Origin: Desulfonatronospira sp. | GTDB taxonomy: Bacteria; Desulfobacterota; Desulfovibrionia; Desulfovibrionales; Desulfonatronovibrionaceae | Reading direction: 5' to 3' | Length of the DNA stretch: 45,695 nt | NCBI GenBank assembly: GCA_003551155.1 | Contig: PUMA01000057.1 | Location: 1 to 45,695 of the forward strand | In this document: positions 10,352-19,769 of the stretch, in pieces | Position numbering within the stretch: the stretch's first letter is position 1 | Layout: each line of letters opens with the position of its first letter | Notes under the pieces: model-generated | What the model was told of the DNA's origin: nothing | The model's input: only the letters and a program-made list of their open reading frames with translations | Databases searched by the model: none | Position numbers and translations under genes: made by a program

Positions 10352-11338
10352 TCAGGGCCTGTCGATCTGTTCCAGGATGAGCATGGCTGTTTCCAGGGCC
10401 ATGAGTCCCTGCTCTCCTGTAACCTCGGGCTCAAGATCCAGAATTACTGCCCGGGCGAATTCCTCCAGCTCCATTTGCAGGGAGTTGACCTCGGGAGCGG
10501 CAGGCTTTTCATAAATGACATCCCTGGTGCCTGCTCCGGTCCCGATCCGGCTGATCACCATGGAAGAATCTCTCAAAGGCAGATCCTGATCCGGGTTTTT
10601 GAGCTTGAAGATATCCGCCTTTTTTTCCAGGAAGTCCAGAGCTATGTACTGGTTTTTCTGGAAAAGGCGCATCCGGCGCATGGGGTTCAGAGATATCCTG
10701 CTGCTGGTGAGATTGGCCACACAACCGCTGGCAAACTTGAGGCGGACATTGGCAATGTCTTCACTCTCGGAAACCACTGCCACCCCGCAGGCGTCCACGT
10801 ATGATACCGGGCTTTTGACCATGTACAGAATCAGGTCCAGGTCATGAATCATAAGGTCCAGGATCACGCTGACGTCACAGCCCCTGGGATTGAATCTGCT
10901 CAGGCGGTGGGCTTCGATGAACATGGGATTCAGGTTCTGATCCCTGATGGCCAGCATGGCCGGATTAAAACGCTCGATATGCCCCACCTGGATCTTTTTG
11001 CCCATATGCCTGGCCTTGTGCACTATGCTCCTGGCCTGCTCCACGCTGGAAGCCATGGGTTTTTCCAGAAAGAGGTGGCAGCCGGACTCCAGGGCCTGCA
11101 TGGCCACGCTGAAGTGGGCGCTGGTGGGAACCACCACGCATACGGCCCTGGACTGTTCAAGCAGGTCCTGCATGTCCTGGAAGGTTGCGCACCCGCATTC
11201 AGCAGCAACTTTCGCAGATCTGTCCCTGTCCAGGTCAAAAACGCCCGTCAGGTTGATCAGTTCCGACTGTGCAGCCAGCCCGGCATGAATGCTGCCCAGG
11301 TGGCCCACGCCGATGATTCCCAGATTAAGCCTGTTCAT
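10352..11338 (-). CDS. Gfo/Idh/MocA family oxidoreductase (GnnA-like candidate)
   Basis: 328 aa; N-terminal Rossmann IGVGHLGSIHA and LFLEKPMASSVEQA (EKP motif). Confidence 0.9.
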   Translation of the reverse strand: MNRLNLGIIGVGHLGSIHAGLAAQSELINLTGVFDLDRDRSAKVAAECGCATFQDMQDLLEQSRAVCVVVPTSAHFSVAMQALESGCHLFLEKPMASSVEQARSIVHKARHMGKKIQVGHIERFNPAMLAIRDQNLNPMFIEAHRLSRFNPRGCDVSVILDLMIHDLDLILYMVKSPVSYVDACGVAVVSESEDIANVRLKFASGCVANLTSSRISLNPMRRMRLFQKNQYIALDFLEKKADIFKLKNPDQDLPLRDSSMVISRIGTGAGTRDVIYEKPAAPEVNSLQMELEEFARAVILDLEPEVTGEQGLMALETAMLILEQIDRP

Positions 11339-11428
11339 ATTTAATTTGTCATTAATATTCTGCTGAAGTTATTTTTTATCTTTTTTCTTCCAGTAAAGCA
11401 CAGAAAGCCAGGCCGGGGATCCTGAGTC

Positions 11429-12541
11429 CTACAGACTGTCGAGCACCATGCGGGCGCAGGTCCGGGTGGCCTTCTGCTTTCCCAGGAGGCCCCTGATTTT
11501 GTGCAGTTCTTTCCGAACTATCTGTTTTTCTGCCGGGTTGGCCAGCCAAAGGTTTGCTGCCCGGAGCAGGTTGTGCACAGTGGCCCTGTTCTGGATGAGC
11601 TCCGGATAGACAGCCCTGTCAAGGATCAGATTGGGCATACTGATGTAAGGAACATTGATGAGCAGCCTGCCTGCCAGGTAGCTTGCCCAGGAAAGTCTAT
11701 AGGCTACAACGGCCGGGACATCAAGGACGGCACATTCCAGGGTGATGGTGCCGGAGGCGGCCAGGGCCATGGAGCTCTGCCTGATAAACCTGTGCCGGTT
11801 TTCCGGGGATATGAAGCGCAAAAAAGGCCTTTCAAGGGTATGCCGATGCAGGAATTCCATGCTCACTCCCGGGGCCCGGACAACACCGAAGACCAGGTCC
11901 GGACGGCGCTGATGCAGATGTTGGGCTACATCCGTGAACAGGGGCAGAAGGTATGCTATTTCTCTTTTGCGGCTTCCGGGCAGCAGGGCGATCTGGCTGT
12001 TTCTCGGGGAAAAGTTCCAGAGCCTGTCCAGGTCCACAAGATCCAGCAGGGGATGGCCCACGTACCGGGCAGAAATCCCGTGCTCACGGAAAAACCCCTG
12101 TTCAAAGGGAAAGATGCAGGCAATCTGGCGGACGTATTTTTTCAGGAACCTGATCCTGGACTTGCGCCAGGCCCAGACCTGGGGAGCAATATAATAGGTT
12201 ACCGGTATCCCGAAATCGCAGGCCATCCTGGCCAGCCTGAAGTTGAAGTCAGGAGAGTCCATCAGGACCATGGCTTTGGGTCTGCGAACCATGAGTATTC
12301 TTCTGATCCTTCCAAGATATCCGGCTATTCTGGGCAGGGCGGTAAAAACTTCTGTCAGTCCCACCAGGGAGAGATCCTCTGCATTGTAAACAGTATCCAG
12401 ACCCTGATCCCGCATGGCCTGTCCCCCCATGCCCATGATCTCCATCTCCGGGGACAGCCGCCTGAGTTCCTGCATGAGCAGGGCACCGTAGGCATCGGCC
12501 GAGGCCTCGCATGCATTGATCCAGATAAGGGATTTGCCCAT
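11429..12541 (-). CDS. lpxB: Lipid-A-disaccharide synthase
   Basis: 370 aa; INACEASADAYGA, VLMDSPDFNFRLA, YYIAPQVWAWRKSRI, LLPGSRKREI. Confidence 0.95.
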   Translation of the reverse strand: MGKSLIWINACEASADAYGALLMQELRRLSPEMEIMGMGGQAMRDQGLDTVYNAEDLSLVGLTEVFTALPRIAGYLGRIRRILMVRRPKAMVLMDSPDFNFRLARMACDFGIPVTYYIAPQVWAWRKSRIRFLKKYVRQIACIFPFEQGFFREHGISARYVGHPLLDLVDLDRLWNFSPRNSQIALLPGSRKREIAYLLPLFTDVAQHLHQRRPDLVFGVVRAPGVSMEFLHRHTLERPFLRFISPENRHRFIRQSSMALAASGTITLECAVLDVPAVVAYRLSWASYLAGRLLINVPYISMPNLILDRAVYPELIQNRATVHNLLRAANLWLANPAEKQIVRKELHKIRGLLGKQKATRTCARMVLDSL

Positions 12542-12546
12542 GGACG

Positions 12547-13923
12547 CTATTTCCCGATGCAGAATCTGTCGAATATGCTGTTTAAAATATCCTCGGACAC
12601 GATGCGCCCGGTGATTTCATCCAGCTGGGCACAGGCAAAATCCAGCCTGACGCCCAGAAGATCAAAGGGCACATCTTCACCGGCCTCCCGGACCAGGTGT
12701 CCAAGTTCCTGGAGAGCCTTTTCCAGGGCTGCTTTCTGTCTGAGGTTGGGTGCCATGGTTGATGGAGAGCCGGCAGTTCGGGATCCAAGGATTCTGGAGC
12801 GGATTCTGGAGGTGAGTTCTTCCAGGCCGCTTCCGTATATGGCTGACACAGGGATTACTTCTGCCTTACGGCTGGCAAATTTTTCCAGCCATGCCGGCGT
12901 ATTCTCCACGAGATCCCGTTTGTTGGCCGCCACCAGGACCCTGTCGGGACCCACCTCATCCAGGATATCCAGATCCTCGGCAGCGGGAGCCTGGCTGGAA
13001 TCCACGACCAGCACGCACAGATCAGCAGAACCCACCAGCCTGCGCCCGGTCTCCAGGCCTATTATCTCGATCTGGTCCAGGGCCGGTCTGCGCCCGGCAG
13101 TGTCCACCAGCCGGACCGGAAGACCTCTCAGGTTTATGGCTTCTTCCAGGTAGTCACGGGTGGTACCGGGCACAGGGGTGACAATGGCCCGTTCCCTGCC
13201 CAGCAGGGCATTCATGAGACTGGATTTTCCCGCATTGACCCTTCCGGCCAGAACCACCAGAGCACCTTCGCGAAAAACCCTGTTCTGTTCAAAGGACTCA
13301 ATAAGAGCCTTTATTTCCCTGACGCACGCCTGAACTTTCTCGGCCAGGGCCTCCCTGGGCAGGCATTCCAGGTCCTCTTCAGGAAAGTCTACAGCCAGGC
13401 ATAGATCTTTTTTCAGATCTTCCAGACTCTGGCGCAGGTCCTGGACCTTGTTCTTCAGGTGTCCCTGCAGCTTGTCCCGGGCCAGAAGAGCCGCGGCCTG
13501 GGTGGGAGCATTGATCATCTCCAGGACTGCTTCAGCCTGGGTAAGATCAAGGCGGTCATTGAGAAAGGCCCGCCTGGTGAACTCTCCCGGCGCAGCAGGT
13601 TCTGCACCCTGATGGAAGAGCGTCTCAAGCACAGCCTCCAGAACTGCCGGACCGCCGTGACAGTTGATCTCCACCACTTCTTCCCGGGTGTAGGAAAAAG
13701 GAGCGGGCATGTAGGCCAGCAGGATTTCGTCAATTACCTGGCCCTGCCTGTTCCTGATCCATCCATAATGAAGCCTGTAGGATCTGAAGCCCTTGAACCT
13801 GGGACCGGGAACAAAGAGTTTTTCCGCGATTTCCAGACTGGCTGGTCCGCTCAGGCGGATTATCCCCACTCCGGCCTGGCCCATGGGGGTAGCTATGGCT
13901 GCTATGGTTGCGGGTGACGACAT
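12547..13923 (-). CDS. mnmE: tRNA uridine-5-carboxymethylaminomethyl modification GTPase
   Basis: 458 aa; GRVNAGKSSLMNALLGRERAIVTPVPGTTRDYLEE and C-terminal CIGK. Confidence 0.96.
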   Translation of the reverse strand: MSSPATIAAIATPMGQAGVGIIRLSGPASLEIAEKLFVPGPRFKGFRSYRLHYGWIRNRQGQVIDEILLAYMPAPFSYTREEVVEINCHGGPAVLEAVLETLFHQGAEPAAPGEFTRRAFLNDRLDLTQAEAVLEMINAPTQAAALLARDKLQGHLKNKVQDLRQSLEDLKKDLCLAVDFPEEDLECLPREALAEKVQACVREIKALIESFEQNRVFREGALVVLAGRVNAGKSSLMNALLGRERAIVTPVPGTTRDYLEEAINLRGLPVRLVDTAGRRPALDQIEIIGLETGRRLVGSADLCVLVVDSSQAPAAEDLDILDEVGPDRVLVAANKRDLVENTPAWLEKFASRKAEVIPVSAIYGSGLEELTSRIRSRILGSRTAGSPSTMAPNLRQKAALEKALQELGHLVREAGEDVPFDLLGVRLDFACAQLDEITGRIVSEDILNSIFDRFCIGK

Positions 13924-13955
13924 TGATCAGCTCCTGCTTTGGGCTGCAACCAAAA

Positions 13956-13981
13956 AAAGGCGGAGATGTTTCTCCGCCTTT
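13956..13981 (-). terminator. Intrinsic terminator after jag
   Basis: AAAGGCGGAGA-loop-TCTCCGCCTTT with T7 tract on the minus strand, between jag stop and mnmE start. Confidence 0.8.
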
Positions 13982-14030
13982 GAAAATTTAATACCATCCA
14001 TTTATCAACAAGCCCTGCCCAAAGACGGCA

Positions 14031-14843
14031 TCAGGCCTTTTCCTGCTGTTTTTTCCTGCGGCCCAGCTTGGGCATAATCAGCACCCGTTTCATGGGCCCT
14101 TCTCCCTTGCTCTTGGTACGGATTTTGTTTTCGCCCTGAAGAGCCAGGTGAACAATGCGGCGGTGGTAGGAACTCAGGGGCCTGGTGCTCATGGTCTTGC
14201 CGGCCTTGATGGCTTTCTGGGCCAGCTGGACAGCATTCTGTTCCAGCTTTTCGCTCTGTTTTTCCAGAAAATTTTCCGTGTCCAGCTGAATCCTGGCCGC
14301 ATCTGGATAATGCCTGGCAATGATCCGGTTGGCAATGTACTGCAGGGCGCTCAATGTCTGTCCGTCGGGCCCGAGCAGGATCCCGGAACTGTTGTTGTCC
14401 TGAATAATGACCTGGACGGGCTCACTGTCATCCCTGATGCTGATCTCAACTCCCGGTGCCAGAGGAGTGGTCAGCTTCAGGATAAGCTCATGTATGAAAT
14501 GCTTTGTTTCGGAATCGAGCCGGTACTGCTCACCAGGCTTTGAGATTTTTTCCTGGGCCTTGATTTCCTCAGGTTCCAGCTCGTCTTCTTCCAGATCAAA
14601 CGCAGGTAATTCCAGGTCTGTACTGTCTGTGTCCTCTTGATTGTCCCAAGATTCAATGTAATCATCTGTTCTTTTTTTGGCCTTTATTTTGGCTTTTTTT
14701 ACACCTACCAGACCGAAGATCCCTGAAGAACCTCCGCTTAAGATTTCTACTTCCAGTTGATCGCGTTCAATACAGAAAAACTTGCATGCATTGTATATGG
14801 CTTGGTCAACGTCCTTGCCGGAAAATTCCATATAATTGTCCAT
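14031..14843 (-). CDS. jag: Jag/KhpB RNA-binding protein (Jag_N + KH + R3H)
   Basis: MEFSGKDVDQAIYNACKFFCIERDQLEVEILSGGSSGIFGLVGVKKAKI; KH GILLGPDGQTLSALQYIANRI; R3H MSTRPLSSYHRRIVHLALQ. Confidence 0.92.
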   Translation of the reverse strand: MDNYMEFSGKDVDQAIYNACKFFCIERDQLEVEILSGGSSGIFGLVGVKKAKIKAKKRTDDYIESWDNQEDTDSTDLELPAFDLEEDELEPEEIKAQEKISKPGEQYRLDSETKHFIHELILKLTTPLAPGVEISIRDDSEPVQVIIQDNNSSGILLGPDGQTLSALQYIANRIIARHYPDAARIQLDTENFLEKQSEKLEQNAVQLAQKAIKAGKTMSTRPLSSYHRRIVHLALQGENKIRTKSKGEGPMKRVLIMPKLGRRKKQQEKA

Positions 14844-15284
14844 GCTGACTCCTTGCAGGTAAATAACCAGTCTTGTCCGGGCAGGCCGAAAAACATTCTC
14901 TCAGATGTTCCGGGCTTCAAGATGAGCTTTACAGTGATTGTCCAGCCAGTCTGATGCAGCAGGGCAGGATGGCTTGAAGCCAATCTTGTCGGGGCAAAAG
15001 AGGTTTGGATAGGGGAGCAGCAAAAATAATGCTCCCGGCCCTGTCCTTCTGAAATGCAGCGCCCGGATGGCGGCCTGAAACCGGTTTTCAAAGAGCAGGT
15101 TATTTAAAATGGTTTTATAAGCAGTTTAACAATGAGCAGATGCTTTCTTCCACAAGCAGGATTCCCGGGATATTCCCGCTCAGTCCCGGGCAGACACACA
15201 GACTGCTGTTGCCAGGCGTCCCGGTTCCATTATTGTTCCGGCCTTTACTTCAGCCAATGCTGTTTGTACAGTGCCATCCAGGAG

Positions 15285-17057
15285 TTACTTCTTTTTCTTC
15301 TTTTTTCTTCTGCCGGGTCCGGATTTTTTGGGTTCCTGTTTATCCTCCTGGTCTTCCGTGATCTCACCGACATTGTTTCCGGATTGTTGCCCGGATTTCT
15401 GGGCAGCCTTCTGTTCGGCCTTTTGCAGGGGTAAATCCGCGGACCTGAGCATATACCATTGCTGGCCTATAGACAATACATTGTTGGCCAGCCAGTAGAT
15501 CACCAGTCCTGAAGGAAAGGTGATAAAGATGAAAATAAATACCAGGGGCAAAAACTGCATGATCTTGGCCTGCAGCGGGTCGCCCGGTGCAGGGGCCATG
15601 CGCTGCTGTAAAAACATGGTTGCGCCCATGAGCAGCGGGGTGATGAAGAATGGATCCCTGGCCGACAGATCAGCCAGCCAGACAATGTCTGTAAAGGGTA
15701 TATGGCTGATGAACGGAGCATGCCTGAGTTCCACCGAGCCCAGAAGACCCTGGTACAGGGCAATGAACACCGGGATCTGAACCAGAATGGGCAGGCAACC
15801 TCCCAGAGGGTTGACCTTGTAGGTCTTGTAAAGCCGCATGATCTCCTCATTCATCTTTTTCCGGTCATCCTTGTGTTTTTCCCGGATTTTGGTCATCATG
15901 GGCTGAAGCTTCTTCATCTGGTTCATGGATTTGTAGCTTTTGTGTGACAGGGGCCAGAAAATTATCTTGATCACCAGGGTGAGCAACAGGATAGCCACAC
16001 CGTAATTGGCAACATACTGGTAGAAGAAGTTGAGCACGTACATTAGAGGCTGGGCCAGGATATTGAACCAGCCGTAATAAATCGATTTCTCCAGGTTGTT
16101 GGGGGCTCCCTGCAGGTAATTACGGTCTTTTGGGCCGAGATAATAGAACTGCTCCAGGCTCTGGGAGGCGTTGGCCTCAAAATGCATGTTTTTGGTCAGG
16201 GTTATCTCAAAGATATCATCCCTGTGCCCGGCTCTCAGGGTCATGTCCGGAGAGGCTGGAATCAGAGTGATCATGAAATAATGATCAACTATTCCGGCCC
16301 ACTGCAGGCCGTTGTATTTCCTGATGCCGTCCCTGAGATGCCTTTCCCGCTTATGGCTCAGTCCGTCATCATCAAAAAAGGCCACACGGGTGGGGTTTAA
16401 ACGGTTGTCCGAAAATTCCGGACTGGCCAGAACATGGCCCAGTTCGCCTGAGGCCTGTGCGGAGGATGTGTTTATTATTTCTATGTTTTCCCAAATCTTA
16501 TAGGTATCAGCCAGAAAGGTCATTTCCCGGATTATTTTCATCTGGCCTATGCGTCCGGAAAACCTGAGCGTCTTTTCCTGGCCGGGCTCCAGGTAGAGAT
16601 CATCTCCTTCCAGGGACCACTGGCCCTCTGTCCATGAAGGAACATGGTTCCAGGTTATGCCCATGGGCCCCCGGGCCAGAGAGCGGGGGGTGACCAGGTC
16701 GATCTTGGGAGAGTCAGGATCGATGCTCTGTTTGTATTCCTTGAGCACGAAGTGTTCCAGAACTCCGCCGGCACTGTTGAAGGTGGCCCTGTAAAGAGGA
16801 GTGTCCACTATGATCTGTTCTCCCTCAACAGACTCGAAATCCGGAAGCTCACGATCTGTTATCTCCTGAGGGGCATCAGGATCAAGCCTGGGCTGCTCCT
16901 GAACAGGCCGTGTATCTTCAGGGCGTTCAGGTTCGTCCACGGTCCTGTCCGGCGGAGGCGCAGGAGGAAACAGGAGGTTCCAGGCCACAAGAACTGCCAG
17001 AGAAAGCACAACAGCGAGCAGTACTTTATGTATGTCCATGTTCTTTTTTTGCTCCAA
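15285..17057 (-). CDS. yidC: Membrane protein insertase YidC
   Basis: 590 aa; [24 protein letters not shown], periplasmic domain, [36 protein letters not shown]. Confidence 0.96.
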   Translation of the reverse strand: MEQKKNMDIHKVLLAVVLSLAVLVAWNLLFPPAPPPDRTVDEPERPEDTRPVQEQPRLDPDAPQEITDRELPDFESVEGEQIIVDTPLYRATFNSAGGVLEHFVLKEYKQSIDPDSPKIDLVTPRSLARGPMGITWNHVPSWTEGQWSLEGDDLYLEPGQEKTLRFSGRIGQMKIIREMTFLADTYKIWENIEIINTSSAQASGELGHVLASPEFSDNRLNPTRVAFFDDDGLSHKRERHLRDGIRKYNGLQWAGIVDHYFMITLIPASPDMTLRAGHRDDIFEITLTKNMHFEANASQSLEQFYYLGPKDRNYLQGAPNNLEKSIYYGWFNILAQPLMYVLNFFYQYVANYGVAILLLTLVIKIIFWPLSHKSYKSMNQMKKLQPMMTKIREKHKDDRKKMNEEIMRLYKTYKVNPLGGCLPILVQIPVFIALYQGLLGSVELRHAPFISHIPFTDIVWLADLSARDPFFITPLLMGATMFLQQRMAPAPGDPLQAKIMQFLPLVFIFIFITFPSGLVIYWLANNVLSIGQQWYMLRSADLPLQKAEQKAAQKSGQQSGNNVGEITEDQEDKQEPKKSGPGRRKKKKKK

Positions 17058-17289
17058 GAATGGATTTCAGGGAAAAAGATTCAGGCACTGGATCAAGGCC
17101 TGCAGAAAAAAGAGGATTGCACCTGAGCAGACGCAGGAAAGAAAGTAAAAGACCCTTGCATGGCCCGTGCATGATCAGGGCTTCTCTGGCGTATTCCGAA
17201 CAGGTTGGGACAAATCGGCATGCAGGCGGAAGAAGAGGAGATAAAATCCTCTGGTAGATCCGGATCATCATGATCAATATATAGCGCAT
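17026..17289 (-). CDS. yidD: Membrane protein insertion efficiency factor YidD
   Basis: [49 protein letters not shown] 17289 preferred over the track start. Confidence 0.92.
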   Translation of the reverse strand: MRYILIMMIRIYQRILSPLLPPACRFVPTCSEYAREALIMHGPCKGLLLSFLRLLRCNPLFSAGLDPVPESFSLKSILGAKKEHGHT

Positions 17290-17299
17290 GATTTCAGAA

Positions 17300-17680
17300 T
17301 TATTCCATCTGGTTTTCAGGCTTCGTGCCGCTTTTTTCCGGAACCCGGACCTGCTTGAGCAGGTTGACAATCTGGCCCCGGACGATGTCTAAATTCAGTT
17401 TGTATATATCAGGCCTTTTCTTGCATACTACGACTATGTCCAGACCCCCGGGAACCTGTTTTTGATGGAGTCTGAACGTTTCCCGAACCAGGCGCTTTAT
17501 CCGGTTACGCACTACAGCCCGGCCGATTTTCCTGCTTGCCGTGATCCCCAGGCGCCAGTGTCCCAGCCCATTGGGTCTGATGAAGACAATAAAATGCCTG
17601 GTTGCGTAACGCCGGCCCCATTTGTAGCAGCCCTGGAAAAGAGGCCTTTTCAGGAGCCTCAGGTGCTTGGGAAAGGTCAA
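17300..17680 (-). CDS. rnpA: Ribonuclease P protein component
   Basis: [16 protein letters not shown]... [31 protein letters not shown] start at 17680 overlaps the rpmH stop (TTGA). The track ORF start (GTG 17845) is rejected. Confidence 0.9.
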   Translation of the reverse strand: MTFPKHLRLLKRPLFQGCYKWGRRYATRHFIVFIRPNGLGHWRLGITASRKIGRAVVRNRIKRLVRETFRLHQKQVPGGLDIVVVCKKRPDIYKLNLDIVRGQIVNLLKQVRVPEKSGTKPENQME

Positions 17681-17811
17681 ACTGCCAATCTTTTCCTGCC
17701 CTTGGACCTTCTTCTGTTGATTACAGCCCGGCCATTTTTGGTGCGCATGCGTACCCTGAAGCCGTGCGTTCTCTTTCTTTTGATTCTGCTGGGTTGATAT
17801 GTCCGTTTCAT
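17677..17811 (-). CDS. rpmH: 50S ribosomal protein L34
   Basis: Not in the ORF track; translates [52 protein letters not shown] upstream. Confidence 0.98.
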   Translation of the reverse strand: MKRTYQPSRIKRKRTHGFRVRMRTKNGRAVINRRRSKGRKRLAV

Positions 17812-17846
17812 CTGGTGCAACGCTCCTTGGAAAAATATAAAACACC

Positions 17847-17875
17847 TATATAGCCTTTGCTCAAAATTTAGTCAA
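17847..17875 (-). promoter_or_regulatory. Sigma70-type promoter of the rpmH operon
   Basis: TTGACT - 17 nt - TATATA. Confidence 0.7.
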
Positions 17876-18065
17876 CCCAACCAGGCCCGGACATGCACAA
17901 AATGCTTGAGACCCGGCGAGGTTTTTCTGCCGGGGAGGTTTCTGCCCGCTTGCAGGACGCATTGCTTTTCAAGCATATTTTATTTATAATTAATATAATT
18001 TAAATCATTGCGAGTCAGTATGTCCGATTTCTTGAAAAATACCTAAACCGGTCCGGGCAGGAACC

Positions 18066-19760
18066 ATGCAGACTTCATCAATGACTGAGGAGTTCATCTC
18101 GCAGGTAAAGCTTGAACCGGAACAGGTCCGGATTATTCGCAGCGAACAGGCCAGGCAGAGGATCGATTTTCCCCGGGCCGCACTGATGTACGGGGCTGTT
18201 TCCGAGGAGCAGTACCGTGACTTCATGGCCAGGCATCTTGGCCTGCCTGTGGTGGATCCATACAGACTGGGAATCTCCCGGGAAATCCAGGATCTGCTGG
18301 ATACATCTGTCTGGGTCAGACATCGGGCCGTACCTTTTTTCATCCATGAGAACAGACTGTTCCTGGCCTGTTTTGAACCGGACAACATTGCCGCCCTGGA
18401 TGATATCCAGTTTATGACCGGAATGCAGGCTGTGCCCCACATGGCCACCCTGTCATCCATCCGGAAAGCCACGGACAACTTCGCAGAGCAGTTTACTGAA
18501 AGCCTGCGTGATATTCTGTCCGGAATGGAAACGGGAGAGCACACACCTCCTGAAGGGGAAGAAAACAAAACAGCGCCCGCTCTTGAGGCTGCTTCCCAGG
18601 CTCCGGTGGTCAGGATGGTCAATGTGATCATCAGTGAGGCCATCAGGAAAAAGGCTTCAGATATTCACATAGAACCATACGAGCAGGATTTCAGGGTCAG
18701 GTTCCGTCTGGACGGCATGCTCACAGAAGTAATGCGCCCTCCCATCAGAATGAAGAATGCGCTTATTTCCAGATTAAAGATTATGGCCCATCTAACTATC
18801 GCAGAAAAGAGAATGCCCCAGGATGGAAGAATCAAGGCCCGCACCCCCCAGGGAGATCCTCTGGAGTTGCGTGTTTCCATCCTGCCCACACTTTTCGGGG
18901 AAAAGGTTGTCCTGCGCATCATGGATAAATCCATGCTCAGGATCAATATGCAGGATCTTGGCCTGGAGGAGCATTCCTACAATGTGTTTGAATCAGCCAT
19001 TAAAAAGCCCTACGGCATGGTGCTGGTAACCGGACCCACCGGTTCGGGAAAAACCACCACTCTTTATTCGGCCCTCATGGAACTCAATCAGGTTGGGGTA
19101 AATATCTCTACAGTGGAAGACCCTGTGGAATTCAGTCTGGAAGGAGTTAATCAGGTTCAGGTACAGGAAGGTGTGGGGCTGACTTTTGCTTCTGTGCTGC
19201 GCTCTTTTCTGCGTCAGGATCCGGATATTATACTGGTGGGGGAAATCCGGGACCTGGAGACAGCCGCCATCGCCATCAAGGCAGCTCTGACCGGACATCT
19301 GGTCCTGGCCACTCTGCACACCAACGATGCTTCCAGCGCTTTGACCAGGTTGATTAATATGGGGGTGGACGGATTTCTGGTGGCCTCGTCAGTCAATGCC
19401 ATCATGTCCCAGCGTCTTGTGCGCAGGCTCTGTTCCGCATGCAGGGTACTAAAGAGGCATGATCCGCAAAAGCTCGAAGCCATGGGCATGCTGCCGGATG
19501 AAGCAGAGCAGGCCAAGATCTACATTCCAGGAGGCTGCCAGGAGTGCAATTATACAGGATACAGCGGCCGGACAGGGATATACGAAGCAATACCGGTTAC
19601 ATCCCGGATCCAGGAACTGGTTCTTGCAGGAAAAAGCGATCTGGAACTGAAAAAAGCTGCCATTGAAGACGGAATGATCTCCATGCGCCGCAGCGGCCTG
19701 AACAAGATGCTTCACGGGGAGACTTCTGTTCAGGAGGTGTTGCGCACTACTGGAGACTAG
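18066..19760 (+). CDS. Type II/IV secretion/pilus assembly ATPase (GspE/PilB family)
   Basis: 564 aa; GPTGSGKTTTLYSAL, ILVGEIRDLETA, HTNDASSALTRL, C-x2-C zinc-type motifs. Confidence 0.94.
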   Translation: MQTSSMTEEFISQVKLEPEQVRIIRSEQARQRIDFPRAALMYGAVSEEQYRDFMARHLGLPVVDPYRLGISREIQDLLDTSVWVRHRAVPFFIHENRLFLACFEPDNIAALDDIQFMTGMQAVPHMATLSSIRKATDNFAEQFTESLRDILSGMETGEHTPPEGEENKTAPALEAASQAPVVRMVNVIISEAIRKKASDIHIEPYEQDFRVRFRLDGMLTEVMRPPIRMKNALISRLKIMAHLTIAEKRMPQDGRIKARTPQGDPLELRVSILPTLFGEKVVLRIMDKSMLRINMQDLGLEEHSYNVFESAIKKPYGMVLVTGPTGSGKTTTLYSALMELNQVGVNISTVEDPVEFSLEGVNQVQVQEGVGLTFASVLRSFLRQDPDIILVGEIRDLETAAIAIKAALTGHLVLATLHTNDASSALTRLINMGVDGFLVASSVNAIMSQRLVRRLCSACRVLKRHDPQKLEAMGMLPDEAEQAKIYIPGGCQECNYTGYSGRTGIYEAIPVTSRIQELVLAGKSDLELKKAAIEDGMISMRRSGLNKMLHGETSVQEVLRTTGD

Positions 19761-19769
19761 CATTCAGCC

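Noticed and set aside
11501-13153. 550-aa + strand ORF antisense to lpxB/mnmE
   Set aside because: No domain-like features; both minus-strand genes are unambiguous
14747-15091. 114-aa minus ORF in the yidC-jag gap
   Set aside because: Overlaps the jag start out of frame and has no domain-like sequence
17681-17845. 55-aa N-terminal extension of RnpA as in Thermus
   Set aside because: The predicted promoter places the TSS at or past the GTG; no SD for it; the interval is fully explained by rpmH and its leader
17876-18065. Possible oriC because of rpmH proximity and an AT-rich stretch
   Set aside because: No dnaA/dnaN nearby and no TTATCCACA-like DnaA box cluster seen
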